From the NCBI GenBank assembly GCA_018714445.1, contig DVNK01000027.1, positions 1 through 64,000 of the forward strand: 64,000 bases of DNA, given 5' to 3'. Shown one piece after another: positions 8,333-17,027 of this stretch. The position numbers and the translations under genes are program-made. The stretch's first letter is position 1; each line of letters starts with the position of its first letter. The notes beneath the pieces were generated by a model. The model did not search any database and was not told the DNA's origin. It was given only the letters and a program-made list of their open reading frames with translations. The DNA comes from Candidatus Fimadaptatus faecigallinarum (GTDB lineage Bacteria > Bacillota > Clostridia > Christensenellales > Aristaeellaceae).

Positions 8333-10555
8333 ATGGACGGATTTGACGAGCAGCTCCGTGCGCGCCAGGAAAACGACGAAGCGCTGCTTGAGCATGCGTT
8401 TGCGAGCATATCCGATGCGGTTTTCGGCTCCAGAACAGCGGATCGGTTCAAAACCGACGCGGAAAAAGTAAAGACCGCAATAGATGAGATACTGTTCTAC
8501 TACCGCGTGAGCACCCGCGAGGTCCCCGAGGAGATCCAGGATCTGGACGAGCAGCTTGAGTACCTCCTGCGTCCGCACAGCATTATGCGCAAAAACGTCA
8601 CCCTGGAAAAAGGATGGTATCGGGACTCAATCGGCGCGCTGCTGGGCACGCGAAAATCCGACGGGCGCGTGGTGGCGTTTCTGCCCTCGGGAATGTTCGG
8701 ATATGTGTACCGGGATGAATTGACGGGAAAGTTCATACGAGTGACGGCCCGCAATCAGGACCAGTTTGACAATCAGGCAATCGCGTTTTACAAGGTGTTT
8801 CCGCTGACGAAGCTGAATGTGCCCACGCTGCTGCGCTATATCGTGCAGACGATATCCACGGCCGATTACCTGATGTTCGGGCTATTAACGCTGATTGTGG
8901 TTATGATCGGATTGCTCATGCCCCGGCTGAACAATCTGCTCGTGGGCCTGGTCGCGGACAGCGAAAGCAGGAAGATGCTGGCGTCCATAACGGCTTTTAT
9001 GGTGTGCGTCAGCGCCTCATCGCTCATGTTCGGAGCGGCAAAGTCGCTGATGATGACGCGGATCAGTTTGCGGATGAACCTTTCGGTGCAGGCGGCGACG
9101 ATGGCGCGGATACTGTCACTGCCGGCCTCGTTCTTCAAGCAATACAGCTCGGGCGAGCTGTCCAGTCGCGCGTCTCAGGTCAGCAAACTGTGCGACATGC
9201 TTGCCTCGGCACTGCTTTCCACGGGGTTGACGTCGGTATTCTCGCTGATATATATCGGGCAGATATTTCTGTACGCGCCGACGCTGGTCAGACCGGCGCT
9301 TCTGATCGTGCTGATAACAGTGCTGTTTTCACTGATGACCGCGCTACTGCAGATGAAGGTCTGCAAAAAGACGATGGATGTCGCCGCAAAGGAAAACGGC
9401 ATGGGGTACGCGCTATTGAAAGGCATTCAGAAAATCAGACTTTCGGGCGCGGAAACGCGCGCTTTTTCGCGCTGGATGCAGCTTTATTCGGATAAAATAC
9501 GTCTAACGTATCATACACCGTTTCTTGTGAAATTCAACACCACGATTGCGCTGCTGATATCCCTGGCGGGAACGATAGTCATGTATGATGCGGCGTTTGT
9601 AAGCGGCGTGTCCGTCGCGGATTATTACGCGTTCAATACCGCGTATGGCATGGTGAGCGGCGCGTTTCTGTCGCTGGCGTCGATTGCGCTGACGCTTGCG
9701 GGCTGCGGACCGACGCTGGAAATGGTCAAGCCCTTCTTCGAAGCGGTTCCTGAGACGGCGGAGGACAAGCAGATCATCACCAGTCTGGACGGCGGAATCG
9801 AACTCGACAACGTTTGCTTCAGGTACGATGAAAACATGCCCAACGTGCTGGACAACCTGACGCTGAAGATCGAACCCGGGCAGTACGTGGCAATCGTGGG
9901 CTCCACCGGCTGCGGCAAATCGACGCTGATGCGGCTGATGCTGGGCTTTGAAAAGCCGCAGAAGGGCGCCATCTACTATGACGGCAGGGACCTGAACGCC
10001 ATCGACATGAAGTCGCTGCGCACAAAGATCGGCGTTGTGCTGCAAAACGGCAAGTTGTTTCAAGGCGACATCTATTCAAATATCGTGATTTCTGCGCCGT
10101 GGCTGACCGTGGATGACGCATGGAGCGCGGCGGAAGCGGTGGGTATCGCCGAGGATATCCGGCGCATGCCGATGGGTATGTACACGCTCGTCAGCGAGAT
10201 GGGCGGCATATCCGGCGGGCAGAAACAGCGGCTGATGATCGCTCGCGCCATAGCGTCCAAGCCGCGGATACTGATGTTCGACGAGGCGACCAGCGCGCTT
10301 GACAGCATTGCGCAGAAAAAGATCTCCGATATCCTGAACGGCTTCCAGTGCACTCGTATCGTGATCGCGCACCGGCTGTCCACGATCAGGCTATGCGACC
10401 GAATCGTCGTGCTGGATCACGGTCAGATCATCGAGGATGGCACATATGATGAGTTGCTTGAAAGGCGAGGATTCTTTGCAGAGCTGGTCGCGCGTCAGCG
10501 GTTGGACGACTCGCAGGACGCTTCTTCCGGCGCAGAATCGCAGGATGGCAGGTGA
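8333..10555 (+). CDS. second NHLM-type ABC transporter protein (NHLM ABC2)
   Basis: A 740-residue ABC protein without a C39 domain. Residues 1-190 form a soluble region typical of NHLM ABC2 proteins (charged helices, then a GALLGTRKSDGRVVAFLP segment). Membrane helices follow at about 195-480. The ATPase holds GSTGCGKST, ISGGQKQRL and LMFDEATSALD. ATG 8333 is chosen because GAGGAGGG lies just before it; an in-frame start further upstream would overlap the preceding gene by about 100 bases. In this family ABC1 and ABC2 are thought to act as a pair for export of processed peptides. It ends about 180 bases before the precursor gene, in a gap that holds two hairpins. Confidence 0.9.
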   Translation: MDGFDEQLRARQENDEALLEHAFASISDAVFGSRTADRFKTDAEKVKTAIDEILFYYRVSTREVPEEIQDLDEQLEYLLRPHSIMRKNVTLEKGWYRDSIGALLGTRKSDGRVVAFLPSGMFGYVYRDELTGKFIRVTARNQDQFDNQAIAFYKVFPLTKLNVPTLLRYIVQTISTADYLMFGLLTLIVVMIGLLMPRLNNLLVGLVADSESRKMLASITAFMVCVSASSLMFGAAKSLMMTRISLRMNLSVQAATMARILSLPASFFKQYSSGELSSRASQVSKLCDMLASALLSTGLTSVFSLIYIGQIFLYAPTLVRPALLIVLITVLFSLMTALLQMKVCKKTMDVAAKENGMGYALLKGIQKIRLSGAETRAFSRWMQLYSDKIRLTYHTPFLVKFNTTIALLISLAGTIVMYDAAFVSGVSVADYYAFNTAYGMVSGAFLSLASIALTLAGCGPTLEMVKPFFEAVPETAEDKQIITSLDGGIELDNVCFRYDENMPNVLDNLTLKIEPGQYVAIVGSTGCGKSTLMRLMLGFEKPQKGAIYYDGRDLNAIDMKSLRTKIGVVLQNGKLFQGDIYSNIVISAPWLTVDDAWSAAEAVGIAEDIRRMPMGMYTLVSEMGGISGGQKQRLMIARAIASKPRILMFDEATSALDSIAQKKISDILNGFQCTRIVIAHRLSTIRLCDRIVVLDHGQIIEDGTYDELLERRGFFAELVARQRLDDSQDASSGAESQDGR

Positions 10556-10651
10556 GGCCTTATCGGCCCTGACAAGTAGCGTGCGCGGGACGCAACTGCC
10601 GGCGCCGCCTGAAACAGGGTTCGCGGGTCAAACCAATACTAAATGCAGCTG

Positions 10652-10698
10652 ATAATCCGTTTATCGGATTATTGCAATGGAAACTCTGTATCCATTGC
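10652..10698 (+). promoter_or_regulatory. two tandem hairpins before the precursor gene
   Basis: Stem 1: 10652-10659 pairs with 10665-10672 (8 bp perfect, loop TTTAT). Stem 2: 10674-10681 pairs with 10691-10698 (8 bp perfect, loop of 9). Only one base lies between them, and the precursor ribosome site starts about 25 bases later. They may shield the 5' end of a processed, precursor-only transcript or act in attenuation. Confidence 0.6.
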
Positions 10699-10737
10699 GG
10701 CAATAAATACGGCAACCGGCAGAAAAGGAGGAACATT

Positions 10738-11049
10738 ATGAGCAAGTCACAGTTTCAGGCGTTTTACCAGAAGGCGGCCGAGGATGCCGCGCTGAAGAAC
10801 AAGATGATGTCGCTGCGGGGAACCAGCAGCGAGGTGCTGCCCAAGATCTGTCAGCTCGCACAGGATGAGGGGTATGACGTGGAACTTGAGGACATTGAGG
10901 CAGCCTTCTCGGCTGAAGGCGAGCTCGAAGACAGCACGCTGGATGAAGTGGCCGGCGGCGGCTGCAGTAGCAGCTCTGATCCCAACTGTACTCGCGTTTG
11001 CGGCGAGTGCTGCGGCACCTTCCTGGGCACCTACATTGGAAAGCAATGA
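10738..11049 (+). CDS. Nif11-type RiPP precursor peptide
   Basis: A 103-residue precursor. Residues 1-75 are a Nif11-like leader: the start MSKSQFQAFYQKAAEDAALK, a helix around LAQDEGYDVELEDIEAAF, and the end LDEVAGGG at 68-75. Cleavage after the Gly motif would free a core of 28 residues (76-103). The core starts CSSSSDPNC and ends GTYIGKQ, with cysteines at 76, 84, 88, 91 and 92 and a run of four serines. Cys and Ser are the usual YcaO targets, and Cys is a usual radical SAM thioether donor. AAAAGGAGG precedes ATG 10738. Paired hairpins upstream and a strong hairpin downstream would help make this transcript more abundant than its neighbours. It is the only precursor I find in the cluster. 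Confidence 0.9.
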   Translation: MSKSQFQAFYQKAAEDAALKNKMMSLRGTSSEVLPKICQLAQDEGYDVELEDIEAAFSAEGELEDSTLDEVAGGGCSSSSDPNCTRVCGECCGTFLGTYIGKQ

Positions 11050-11057
11050 TCGACCTG

Positions 11058-11091
11058 AGCCGCAGGCCGTGGGCAACTACGGCCTGCGGCT
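11058..11091 (+). terminator. hairpin after the precursor gene (partial terminator)
   Basis: A perfect, GC-rich 13-bp stem (11058-11070 with 11079-11091) and an 8-base loop, 8 bases after the stop codon. No T-run follows, so read-through into the modifying enzymes is likely. Such leaky or protective hairpins after RiPP precursors raise precursor over enzyme levels. Confidence 0.7.
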
Positions 11092-11154
11092 GATGTTTCA
11101 CGGCCCTGTTATGCTTGCTCAAGGCTGTATGTCGGACATGAAAGGGTAATGTGA

Positions 11155-12423
11155 ATGATGGAACTCAAGCAGGCCTTTTACGCGATGCCGACGGCCCGCG
11201 CACAGACGGGGCCAGTTATCGGGGACGATCCCGCGGAGCAGTTTGTGTATGCCATGTGCGATGGAATGACCGATCTGTCGTCACCTGTATTCCTGCCCGT
11301 CCACCGGAGCGCGCTGCGAAAGCTGCTGGCGCGCGGGGCAGTGCGTCGCTGTCCGAAGGGCTTTAAGGGGACGCAGCCTGATATTGACGGCGTTCTTTTT
11401 TCGATTACGGGGCGCTGCAACATGCGCTGCCGGCACTGCTATATGGGCGCTCCGGCGGGGCAGAGCGAGCTGCCGCTTGAGACCTTGCAGCATATACTCG
11501 ACGAACTGTGCGCGTCGGGCGCTATGCAGCTCTCGCTGACAGGCGGAGAACCGCTGATGCGCGCGGATCTGATGGAACTTATCGATTCGATATTGTCGCG
11601 CGGCATGGATATTCCCGATATATTCACCAATGCGACGCTGATTGACGACGCGTTCCTGGCACAGCTGCAAGCGCGCGGACTGAGCCCGATCTTCCACGTC
11701 AGCTTTGACGGCGTGGGCAGGCACGACGTCATGCGAGGCGTGCCGGGGGCGGAAAGCGCGGCGCGGCGCGGCATAGCCGCACTGAAAAGCGCCGGACACA
11801 GGGTTGTGCTGACCACGAGCGTGGACGAACATACCCTGCCCGCGCTTGAAAAGACGTACGAATTTGCCAAGGCGACGGGCGTCCATGCCTGGGGAATCGG
11901 GCGGCCCATGGCGGCGGGCTGCGCAAAGTCGATGGGCCGGGTGGCGGATGAGGAATTCGCAGCCGCATGCCATGCGCTCAAGGCGCTGTGGGAAGCGGAT
12001 GGACAGCCGTTTACGCTGGGACTTGAAAGCTATTTCTCCCATGCGGTCACAAAGGACATGCAGCACGATATCCCCGGATTTGAGCCCGGCCAATATGCCT
12101 GCGGCAGTTGCCGAGCCTTTCCGCATATCACCCACGAGGGGATATTGATGCCGTGTCCCTGCTACGCGGACACCGAGTTTGCCGGGGCGTTTCCGAGCCT
12201 CGTCGCGGACGACTGGCATACGGCCTGGCATAATCCCACGCTTCGGCGCGTCATGGACGTGCGAAAGGCAGAAGTGCTTCGCGCCAATCCCGCCTGCGCG
12301 CGCTGCGAGCATCTCACCCAGTGCAGGACGGGTTGCCGAGTAAGCGCGGTGCTTGCGGGCAACGGCCTGCTGGGACGCGACGACATCACCTGCAATATCT
12401 TCAGAAAGGGCTTGCGCGCATAA
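11155..12423 (+). CDS. radical SAM/SPASM peptide-modifying enzyme (rSAM2)
   Basis: A 422-residue radical SAM enzyme. CNMRCRHC at residues 88-95 binds the SAM cluster, and LTGGEPL comes about 40 residues later. The C-terminal SPASM part has C-x2-C pairs and CARCEHLTQCRTGC. Residues 25-70 (CDGMTDLSSPVFLPVHRSAL) match the same region of rSAM3, a probable peptide-recognition domain. Of two adjacent ATG codons (11155, 11158) the first fits the AAAGGG site best. It is the first gene after the precursor and is followed 16 bases later by rSAM3, so it is co-transcribed. It most likely acts on the core peptide; the bond formed is unknown. Confidence 0.88.
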   Translation: MMELKQAFYAMPTARAQTGPVIGDDPAEQFVYAMCDGMTDLSSPVFLPVHRSALRKLLARGAVRRCPKGFKGTQPDIDGVLFSITGRCNMRCRHCYMGAPAGQSELPLETLQHILDELCASGAMQLSLTGGEPLMRADLMELIDSILSRGMDIPDIFTNATLIDDAFLAQLQARGLSPIFHVSFDGVGRHDVMRGVPGAESAARRGIAALKSAGHRVVLTTSVDEHTLPALEKTYEFAKATGVHAWGIGRPMAAGCAKSMGRVADEEFAAACHALKALWEADGQPFTLGLESYFSHAVTKDMQHDIPGFEPGQYACGSCRAFPHITHEGILMPCPCYADTEFAGAFPSLVADDWHTAWHNPTLRRVMDVRKAEVLRANPACARCEHLTQCRTGCRVSAVLAGNGLLGRDDITCNIFRKGLRA

Positions 12424-12439
12424 CGCGAAGGAAAATGCG

Positions 12440-13819
12440 ATGAGTCAATATTACATTTTGAATTCCGATTGGCAGCTTCGAGGGTTTCGAAAAGATGTCA
12501 GGCTCTGCCTGAATTGGAAAAGCGGGGAGCGCCGGTTTCTGAATCCGTCGGAATTCGTCTGCGCGCAGATGTGCGATGGCAAAACGGATTTTGACAGTCC
12601 GGTGATTTTACCGGTATTGCGCAGACTGGTTGCGCAGCTTCAGTCGGAGGGCATCGTTCGGCCGTGCGCCTGCGGAGAAAGCCTTTTAAGTGGGCAGGCA
12701 TATCGGCAGGCGCCCAATTCCTACATCGACAGCTTGCTGCTGTCCATCACCAACCGCTGCAATTTTCGCTGCCGGCATTGCTTTGTCGAGGCGTGGAAGG
12801 ACAAGTACGGCGAGTTTTCCCGCGAGCAACTCATGTGCCTGGTGGATCAGTTTGAACAGGCGAACGTCGCGGATATCGCCCTTACCGGCGGCGAGCCGCT
12901 GATGTCGCCGTATTTCAAAGAGTTTGTGCGCTATCTGGCGGCCAAGCGGATAGGCTTTACCGAGATATTCACCAATGCGGCGCTTATCGACGATGAAGTG
13001 CTTGATGTCATTGCGGAAGCGGGGTTCAGACCGTATTTCAAGGTGAGCTTTGATTGCTCCGGCAGCCACGACTACATGCGCGGCGTGGTGGGCGCGGAGG
13101 AAAGCACGCTGCGCGGTATCCGGCTGCTTCGCAAGCGGGGCTTTTCCGTGACCGTGATCACATCCATTGACAAGGTCGTGATCGGGGGTCTGATAGATAC
13201 GCTCCATCTGCTGGCCTCGCTGGGCGTGGACAACTGGTGGATGGCGCCGCCCATGGAGATAGGCGCGTGGCGCGGCACCGATTCGGGCGTGGATATCAAG
13301 AGCCTGTTGCCCGCATTGAAGGGCGTGCTCGTCGAATGGCTCAAGTGCGGACGGCCGTTTGACATGATGCTCTGGCGGCTGGGGAAATACCATAAGACGG
13401 GGCAGATCTTCCGCGGCATGCCGGCCTTTACGGGCGAGAGCTTCGATTGCAGCAGCATACACTGCCTGTCGTATGTGGCGCCGGACGGAACGCTGCTCCC
13501 CTGTGGCAGTTATACGGGCAGCAAGTTCATGGGCGAGTTCCCCAATCTGCTTAAAACGCCGCTGACCGTCGCGTGGGACGATCCGTTTTTGCGCAAGTTC
13601 TGCGACCTTAAGAAAAAGGACGTTCAGGCGGTCAATCCCGGCTGCCAGACGTGCGAACACTTTTCGGAATGCGGCTCGGGCTGCCGCGTGAGCGCCATGA
13701 ACGTATGCGGCGACTGGATGAAAAACGATCCCGTCTGCTGCCAGCTCCACAGGAGCGGATTGATGCGCGATTTCCATGATTTCGCCCGTTCGCTGGATGC
13801 GCGCGAGGTAGGCGTATGA
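12440..13819 (+). CDS. radical SAM/SPASM peptide-modifying enzyme (rSAM3)
   Basis: A 459-residue radical SAM enzyme with CNFRCRHC at residues 107-114, ALTGGEPL after it, and a C-terminal SPASM region (C-x2-C-x5-C-x3-C in CQTCEHFSECGSGC). Residues 1-78 begin YYILNSDWQLRGFRK, like rSAM1, and continue CDGKTDFDSPVILP, like rSAM2, so all carry one common N-terminal recognition domain. ATG 12440 is preferred over an upstream in-frame start because GAAGGAAAA sits just before it and the alternative would overlap rSAM2. The last four bases overlap the start of rSAM4 (ATGA), showing translational coupling. Confidence 0.88.
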   Translation: MSQYYILNSDWQLRGFRKDVRLCLNWKSGERRFLNPSEFVCAQMCDGKTDFDSPVILPVLRRLVAQLQSEGIVRPCACGESLLSGQAYRQAPNSYIDSLLLSITNRCNFRCRHCFVEAWKDKYGEFSREQLMCLVDQFEQANVADIALTGGEPLMSPYFKEFVRYLAAKRIGFTEIFTNAALIDDEVLDVIAEAGFRPYFKVSFDCSGSHDYMRGVVGAEESTLRGIRLLRKRGFSVTVITSIDKVVIGGLIDTLHLLASLGVDNWWMAPPMEIGAWRGTDSGVDIKSLLPALKGVLVEWLKCGRPFDMMLWRLGKYHKTGQIFRGMPAFTGESFDCSSIHCLSYVAPDGTLLPCGSYTGSKFMGEFPNLLKTPLTVAWDDPFLRKFCDLKKKDVQAVNPGCQTCEHFSECGSGCRVSAMNVCGDWMKNDPVCCQLHRSGLMRDFHDFARSLDAREVGV

Positions 13820-15189
13820 GATTTGCCTGCGCCACCAAGCGATATGCGCCCCGCATCTGGAATGACAGAGCCGGATTCTTTGACCGGGAGACCTTTCGCC
13901 TGATACCCGTTGCGCAGGAGGCGCGCGGCGTGCTGATGGGGCTGGATGCGAACACCGATTTCGATTCCTATGCCGTGCTGCCCCGGGATCGCAGGACATT
14001 ACAGCGATTTATCCATGACGGATACGCCTGCCTGTGCGCTGAAAGCGCGCCGCTTTCGCCTTTTCAGCGGCCGCGGTGCGTCGACACTCCGTATATTCGG
14101 GAGCTGCACTGGGCCGTCACCGGGCGCTGCAATCTCATGTGCCGGCATTGCTTCATGTGCTCTCCACAGGGCAAATACGGGCAGACGGACAGGGCGGACA
14201 TGCTGCGCGTGATGTCTATGCTTGAAGCCGCGAACGTGGCCTGCGTGTCGCTCACGGGAGGGGAGCCGCTGCTCTATCCCCATCTGCGGGAGCTGATAGC
14301 AGGCCTCTCGGCAAAGGGAATAGCGGTCAACGAGGTCGTCACAAATGGCGTGTTGCTGGACGAAGAACTGCTGCGCTTTTTGCGGGAACACGACCAGAAG
14401 CCGATGTTTCAGATCAGCCTGGACGGCGTGGGGATGCACGATCATATGCGCGGCATCGAAGGCGCGGAACAAAAGGCCCTGCGCGCAATTGAGATCTGCA
14501 CGCAACACGGGTTTTTTACCGCAGTGACGTCGGTTTTCAGCCGGGAGAACATCGATACGCTTGAGGCCTGCTACGAGCAGATGAAGAGGTTGCGGGTTTC
14601 TGCGTGGCTGATCGGCCGCGCGCAGACGACCGGGCTGTGGAAGGGCGGCCCCATGGCGCTGAGCACGGATGAAATGGGGCGGGCGCTCTTGAGGCTTCAG
14701 CGGCGCTGGTTGGAGGACGGCAGGCCGATCTACATACTGATGGAGAAGTTTTTCGAAGCGTCGCCGGCAGCTTCGACGCATGCGCAAAGCGTTGCGTCGT
14801 ATATGCCGGATGATCTGGAGTGCGCCGAGACGCGCGACAGGCTGTTCCTGCTGCCGGACGGGCGGTTGCTGCCCTGTCCGGGGTTTGCCGGAACGGCGCT
14901 TGAAGCGCAGATGCCGCGCATACAGGATGCGGATCTGCGCTCGCTTAGAGCCGACTCGGCGCTGGCACGCTTCTGCGCGCAGACCCGACGTGAACGCTAT
15001 AATGCCAACCCGGAATGTCAGAAATGCGAATGGTTTTCGCAATGCGGCATGGGGTGCAGAGCCTATGCGCTGACTGAGAACGGCGGGATCATGCGCAAGG
15101 ACATTGGGATGTGCGAGATGTATCGCGATGGGTGGCGCGCGCGCTTTCTGGCCGCACAGACGGAATATGGAGGACACAAGCATGGATAA
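13816..15189 (+). CDS. radical SAM/SPASM peptide-modifying enzyme (rSAM4)
   Basis: A 457-residue radical SAM enzyme: CNLMCRHC at residues 105-112, LTGGEPLLYP after it, and SPASM cysteines near the end (CQKCEWFSQCGMGC). Its N-terminal domain (residues 1-75) aligns in outline with the other three but lacks the CDG motif, reading GLDANTDFDSYAVLP instead, so it may recognise the leader differently or rely on another protein. ATG 13816 overlaps the stop of rSAM3, and its own end overlaps the YcaO1 start by 8 bases. The tight coupling suggests fixed ratios of rSAM3, rSAM4 and YcaO1. Confidence 0.88.
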   Translation: MRFACATKRYAPRIWNDRAGFFDRETFRLIPVAQEARGVLMGLDANTDFDSYAVLPRDRRTLQRFIHDGYACLCAESAPLSPFQRPRCVDTPYIRELHWAVTGRCNLMCRHCFMCSPQGKYGQTDRADMLRVMSMLEAANVACVSLTGGEPLLYPHLRELIAGLSAKGIAVNEVVTNGVLLDEELLRFLREHDQKPMFQISLDGVGMHDHMRGIEGAEQKALRAIEICTQHGFFTAVTSVFSRENIDTLEACYEQMKRLRVSAWLIGRAQTTGLWKGGPMALSTDEMGRALLRLQRRWLEDGRPIYILMEKFFEASPAASTHAQSVASYMPDDLECAETRDRLFLLPDGRLLPCPGFAGTALEAQMPRIQDADLRSLRADSALARFCAQTRRERYNANPECQKCEWFSQCGMGCRAYALTENGGIMRKDIGMCEMYRDGWRARFLAAQTEYGGHKHG

Positions 15190-17008
15190 GATCGGAAGAG
15201 AAAAGGCTTACAAGGCGCTGCCCCCGCTTCAAACGGTGCTCAATGCCCGCAAAATGCTGGCAGAGTGCGACATATTTCTGTTCGAGCAGTACTATGTATT
15301 TCCGGTTCCGGGCGTGTCGTGCTGCAGGATCTGGTTGGGTGACGAGGATATAGAGCCGCTCAATATCGGCGTAAACGGAAAGGGTATGAACGCGCGCTAC
15401 GCTCAGGCGAGCGCCTATGGGGAAATGATGGAGCGCCTGCAAAACGGCGCGCTGTTTCCGATGCGTCAGAGGCGGTATGCGCTCGAAAAGGGCGCGCTGT
15501 TGTACCACTATGCGCCCGACGAGCGCTATCTTTCCAGCAGGGAAGCGGCGCGGGAATGCGGCGATGTGGTAGAAGCCATGTTTCATCTTCCCAAGGGCGA
15601 TGCCGAGGAGTTTCTTGCGCGAATGTCCGAAACGGATCAGGTTCCATGCGTGCCGTTTTACTCGGTCATGGACGGGCGCATCCGCCTGCTGCCCGCGGAA
15701 TTGATCTGGCGCGTCACGGGCACCAATGGCATGTGCGCGGGCAATACGCCCCGGGAGGCGATATTGCAGGGCCTGTCGGAAATCGCCGAGCGCCATGCGA
15801 TATGCCTGCTGTATTTGGAAAACACGCCGCCGCCGGTGATTCCGGAATCGGTATTTGCAGGCACCGAGGTGCTCAAGCGGCTGGAGGCGGTGCGGAAGAA
15901 TGGACTGGATTTCGAGATCAGGGACTGTTCCATGGGCCGGGGACTTCCGGTAATCGGCCTGCGCCTTATGCGGCAGGACGGTACGTTTGCGTTCCATCTG
16001 GGCGCGGATCCATCGCCGGTTACCGCGCTGGAACGCTGCCTGACCGAGATGTTCCAGGGCAATCCGGGCGACATCGATCGCCGGTACCACAAGATGACCC
16101 TCGGCACAAAACCGGCCCAGACCGCGCCGCAGGCGGAAAAGACAGTGTATTGGGGCCACTTCATACAGTCTATCGCCAGCGGATTTGGCGCATGGCCGGA
16201 ATGCATCTGTCAAGAGGGCGCGGCGTTTGAAGGGTTCCGCCACGCGCGGTCGCTCTCGGACGAGACCGATCTGGACGATATGGTGCGGGCTTTGGCGGAG
16301 ACGGGCGCGTCGCTGTTCATTCGCGACAATTCCTATCTCGGATTTCCGGCGTATCAGGTGTTCATACCGGGCATGAGCGAAGTCGATTTCATATTTGACG
16401 CGCCCGAATATTCTGAACTGCTGGCGTGGACGTGCTTTGCGCGCGAACACAGGACGCTGCTGACGCTGCCCAGCGCGACCAGCGCAGATCGCAAGCGCCT
16501 GGCTGACGCCATATGCCGGCTGGAGGATGTGCTGCTGACCGATCCGCTTGAACCCCGGAATTGGTTCTTTTCCGCTTATAGCCTTCCGCAGAGCGCGCAA
16601 AACCGTTCCATGTTTGAAGCGATTGTGTACGCCAGTGCGGAGCGCTGGTTGGATGCCGAGCGCGCGCTGAACCGGTACCTGTCGGACGCCAGCTCCGAAA
16701 GCGCGCCGAGGCGGCTGCTCAAGGCGGTCGGTGAACTGTGGAGGATGCGGGGCGAAGGGGCTTCGGAAAGCGCGGCCCATGGACTGCTGGTGGATCGATA
16801 CGGGGCAAAGGTCGCCGACAGGGCGGCGCGATACCTCGAAGACGAGCTGAGCGCGTATCCGAATTGCGCCGACTGTGAGACCTGTCCCGATTCCGCCGCT
16901 TGCCCGTATCCCAAGCTTATCGCCAGACAGCGCTTCACGCAGGAGAAGATGGCGCGCGCCGCCATTCGTCAGCAGGACCTGGGGACGCTGTTTGCCCGAT
17001 GCCTGTAA
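15182..17008 (+). CDS. YcaO-family peptide-modifying enzyme (YcaO1)
   Basis: A 608-residue YcaO protein, ATP-dependent enzymes that activate peptide backbones to form azolines, thioamides or amidines. ATP-binding blocks are visible: GVNGKGMNARYAQASAYGEM near residues 62-81, CAGNTPREAILQGLSEIAER near 185-204, and RCLTEMFQGN near 285. The sequence style is close to the E. coli YcaO group. A helical C-terminal third follows, ending in a C-x2-C-x2-C-x5-C set that could bind zinc or an iron-sulfur cluster. The start ATG 15182 lies inside the end of rSAM4, after GGAGGA. No SagB dehydrogenase, TfuA or E1-like partner is encoded nearby, so YcaO2 may be the partner. Confidence 0.88.
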   Translation: MDKIGREKAYKALPPLQTVLNARKMLAECDIFLFEQYYVFPVPGVSCCRIWLGDEDIEPLNIGVNGKGMNARYAQASAYGEMMERLQNGALFPMRQRRYALEKGALLYHYAPDERYLSSREAARECGDVVEAMFHLPKGDAEEFLARMSETDQVPCVPFYSVMDGRIRLLPAELIWRVTGTNGMCAGNTPREAILQGLSEIAERHAICLLYLENTPPPVIPESVFAGTEVLKRLEAVRKNGLDFEIRDCSMGRGLPVIGLRLMRQDGTFAFHLGADPSPVTALERCLTEMFQGNPGDIDRRYHKMTLGTKPAQTAPQAEKTVYWGHFIQSIASGFGAWPECICQEGAAFEGFRHARSLSDETDLDDMVRALAETGASLFIRDNSYLGFPAYQVFIPGMSEVDFIFDAPEYSELLAWTCFAREHRTLLTLPSATSADRKRLADAICRLEDVLLTDPLEPRNWFFSAYSLPQSAQNRSMFEAIVYASAERWLDAERALNRYLSDASSESAPRRLLKAVGELWRMRGEGASESAAHGLLVDRYGAKVADRAARYLEDELSAYPNCADCETCPDSAACPYPKLIARQRFTQEKMARAAIRQQDLGTLFARCL

Positions 17009-17027
17009 AGAGGGAGGAGAGCCGGCC

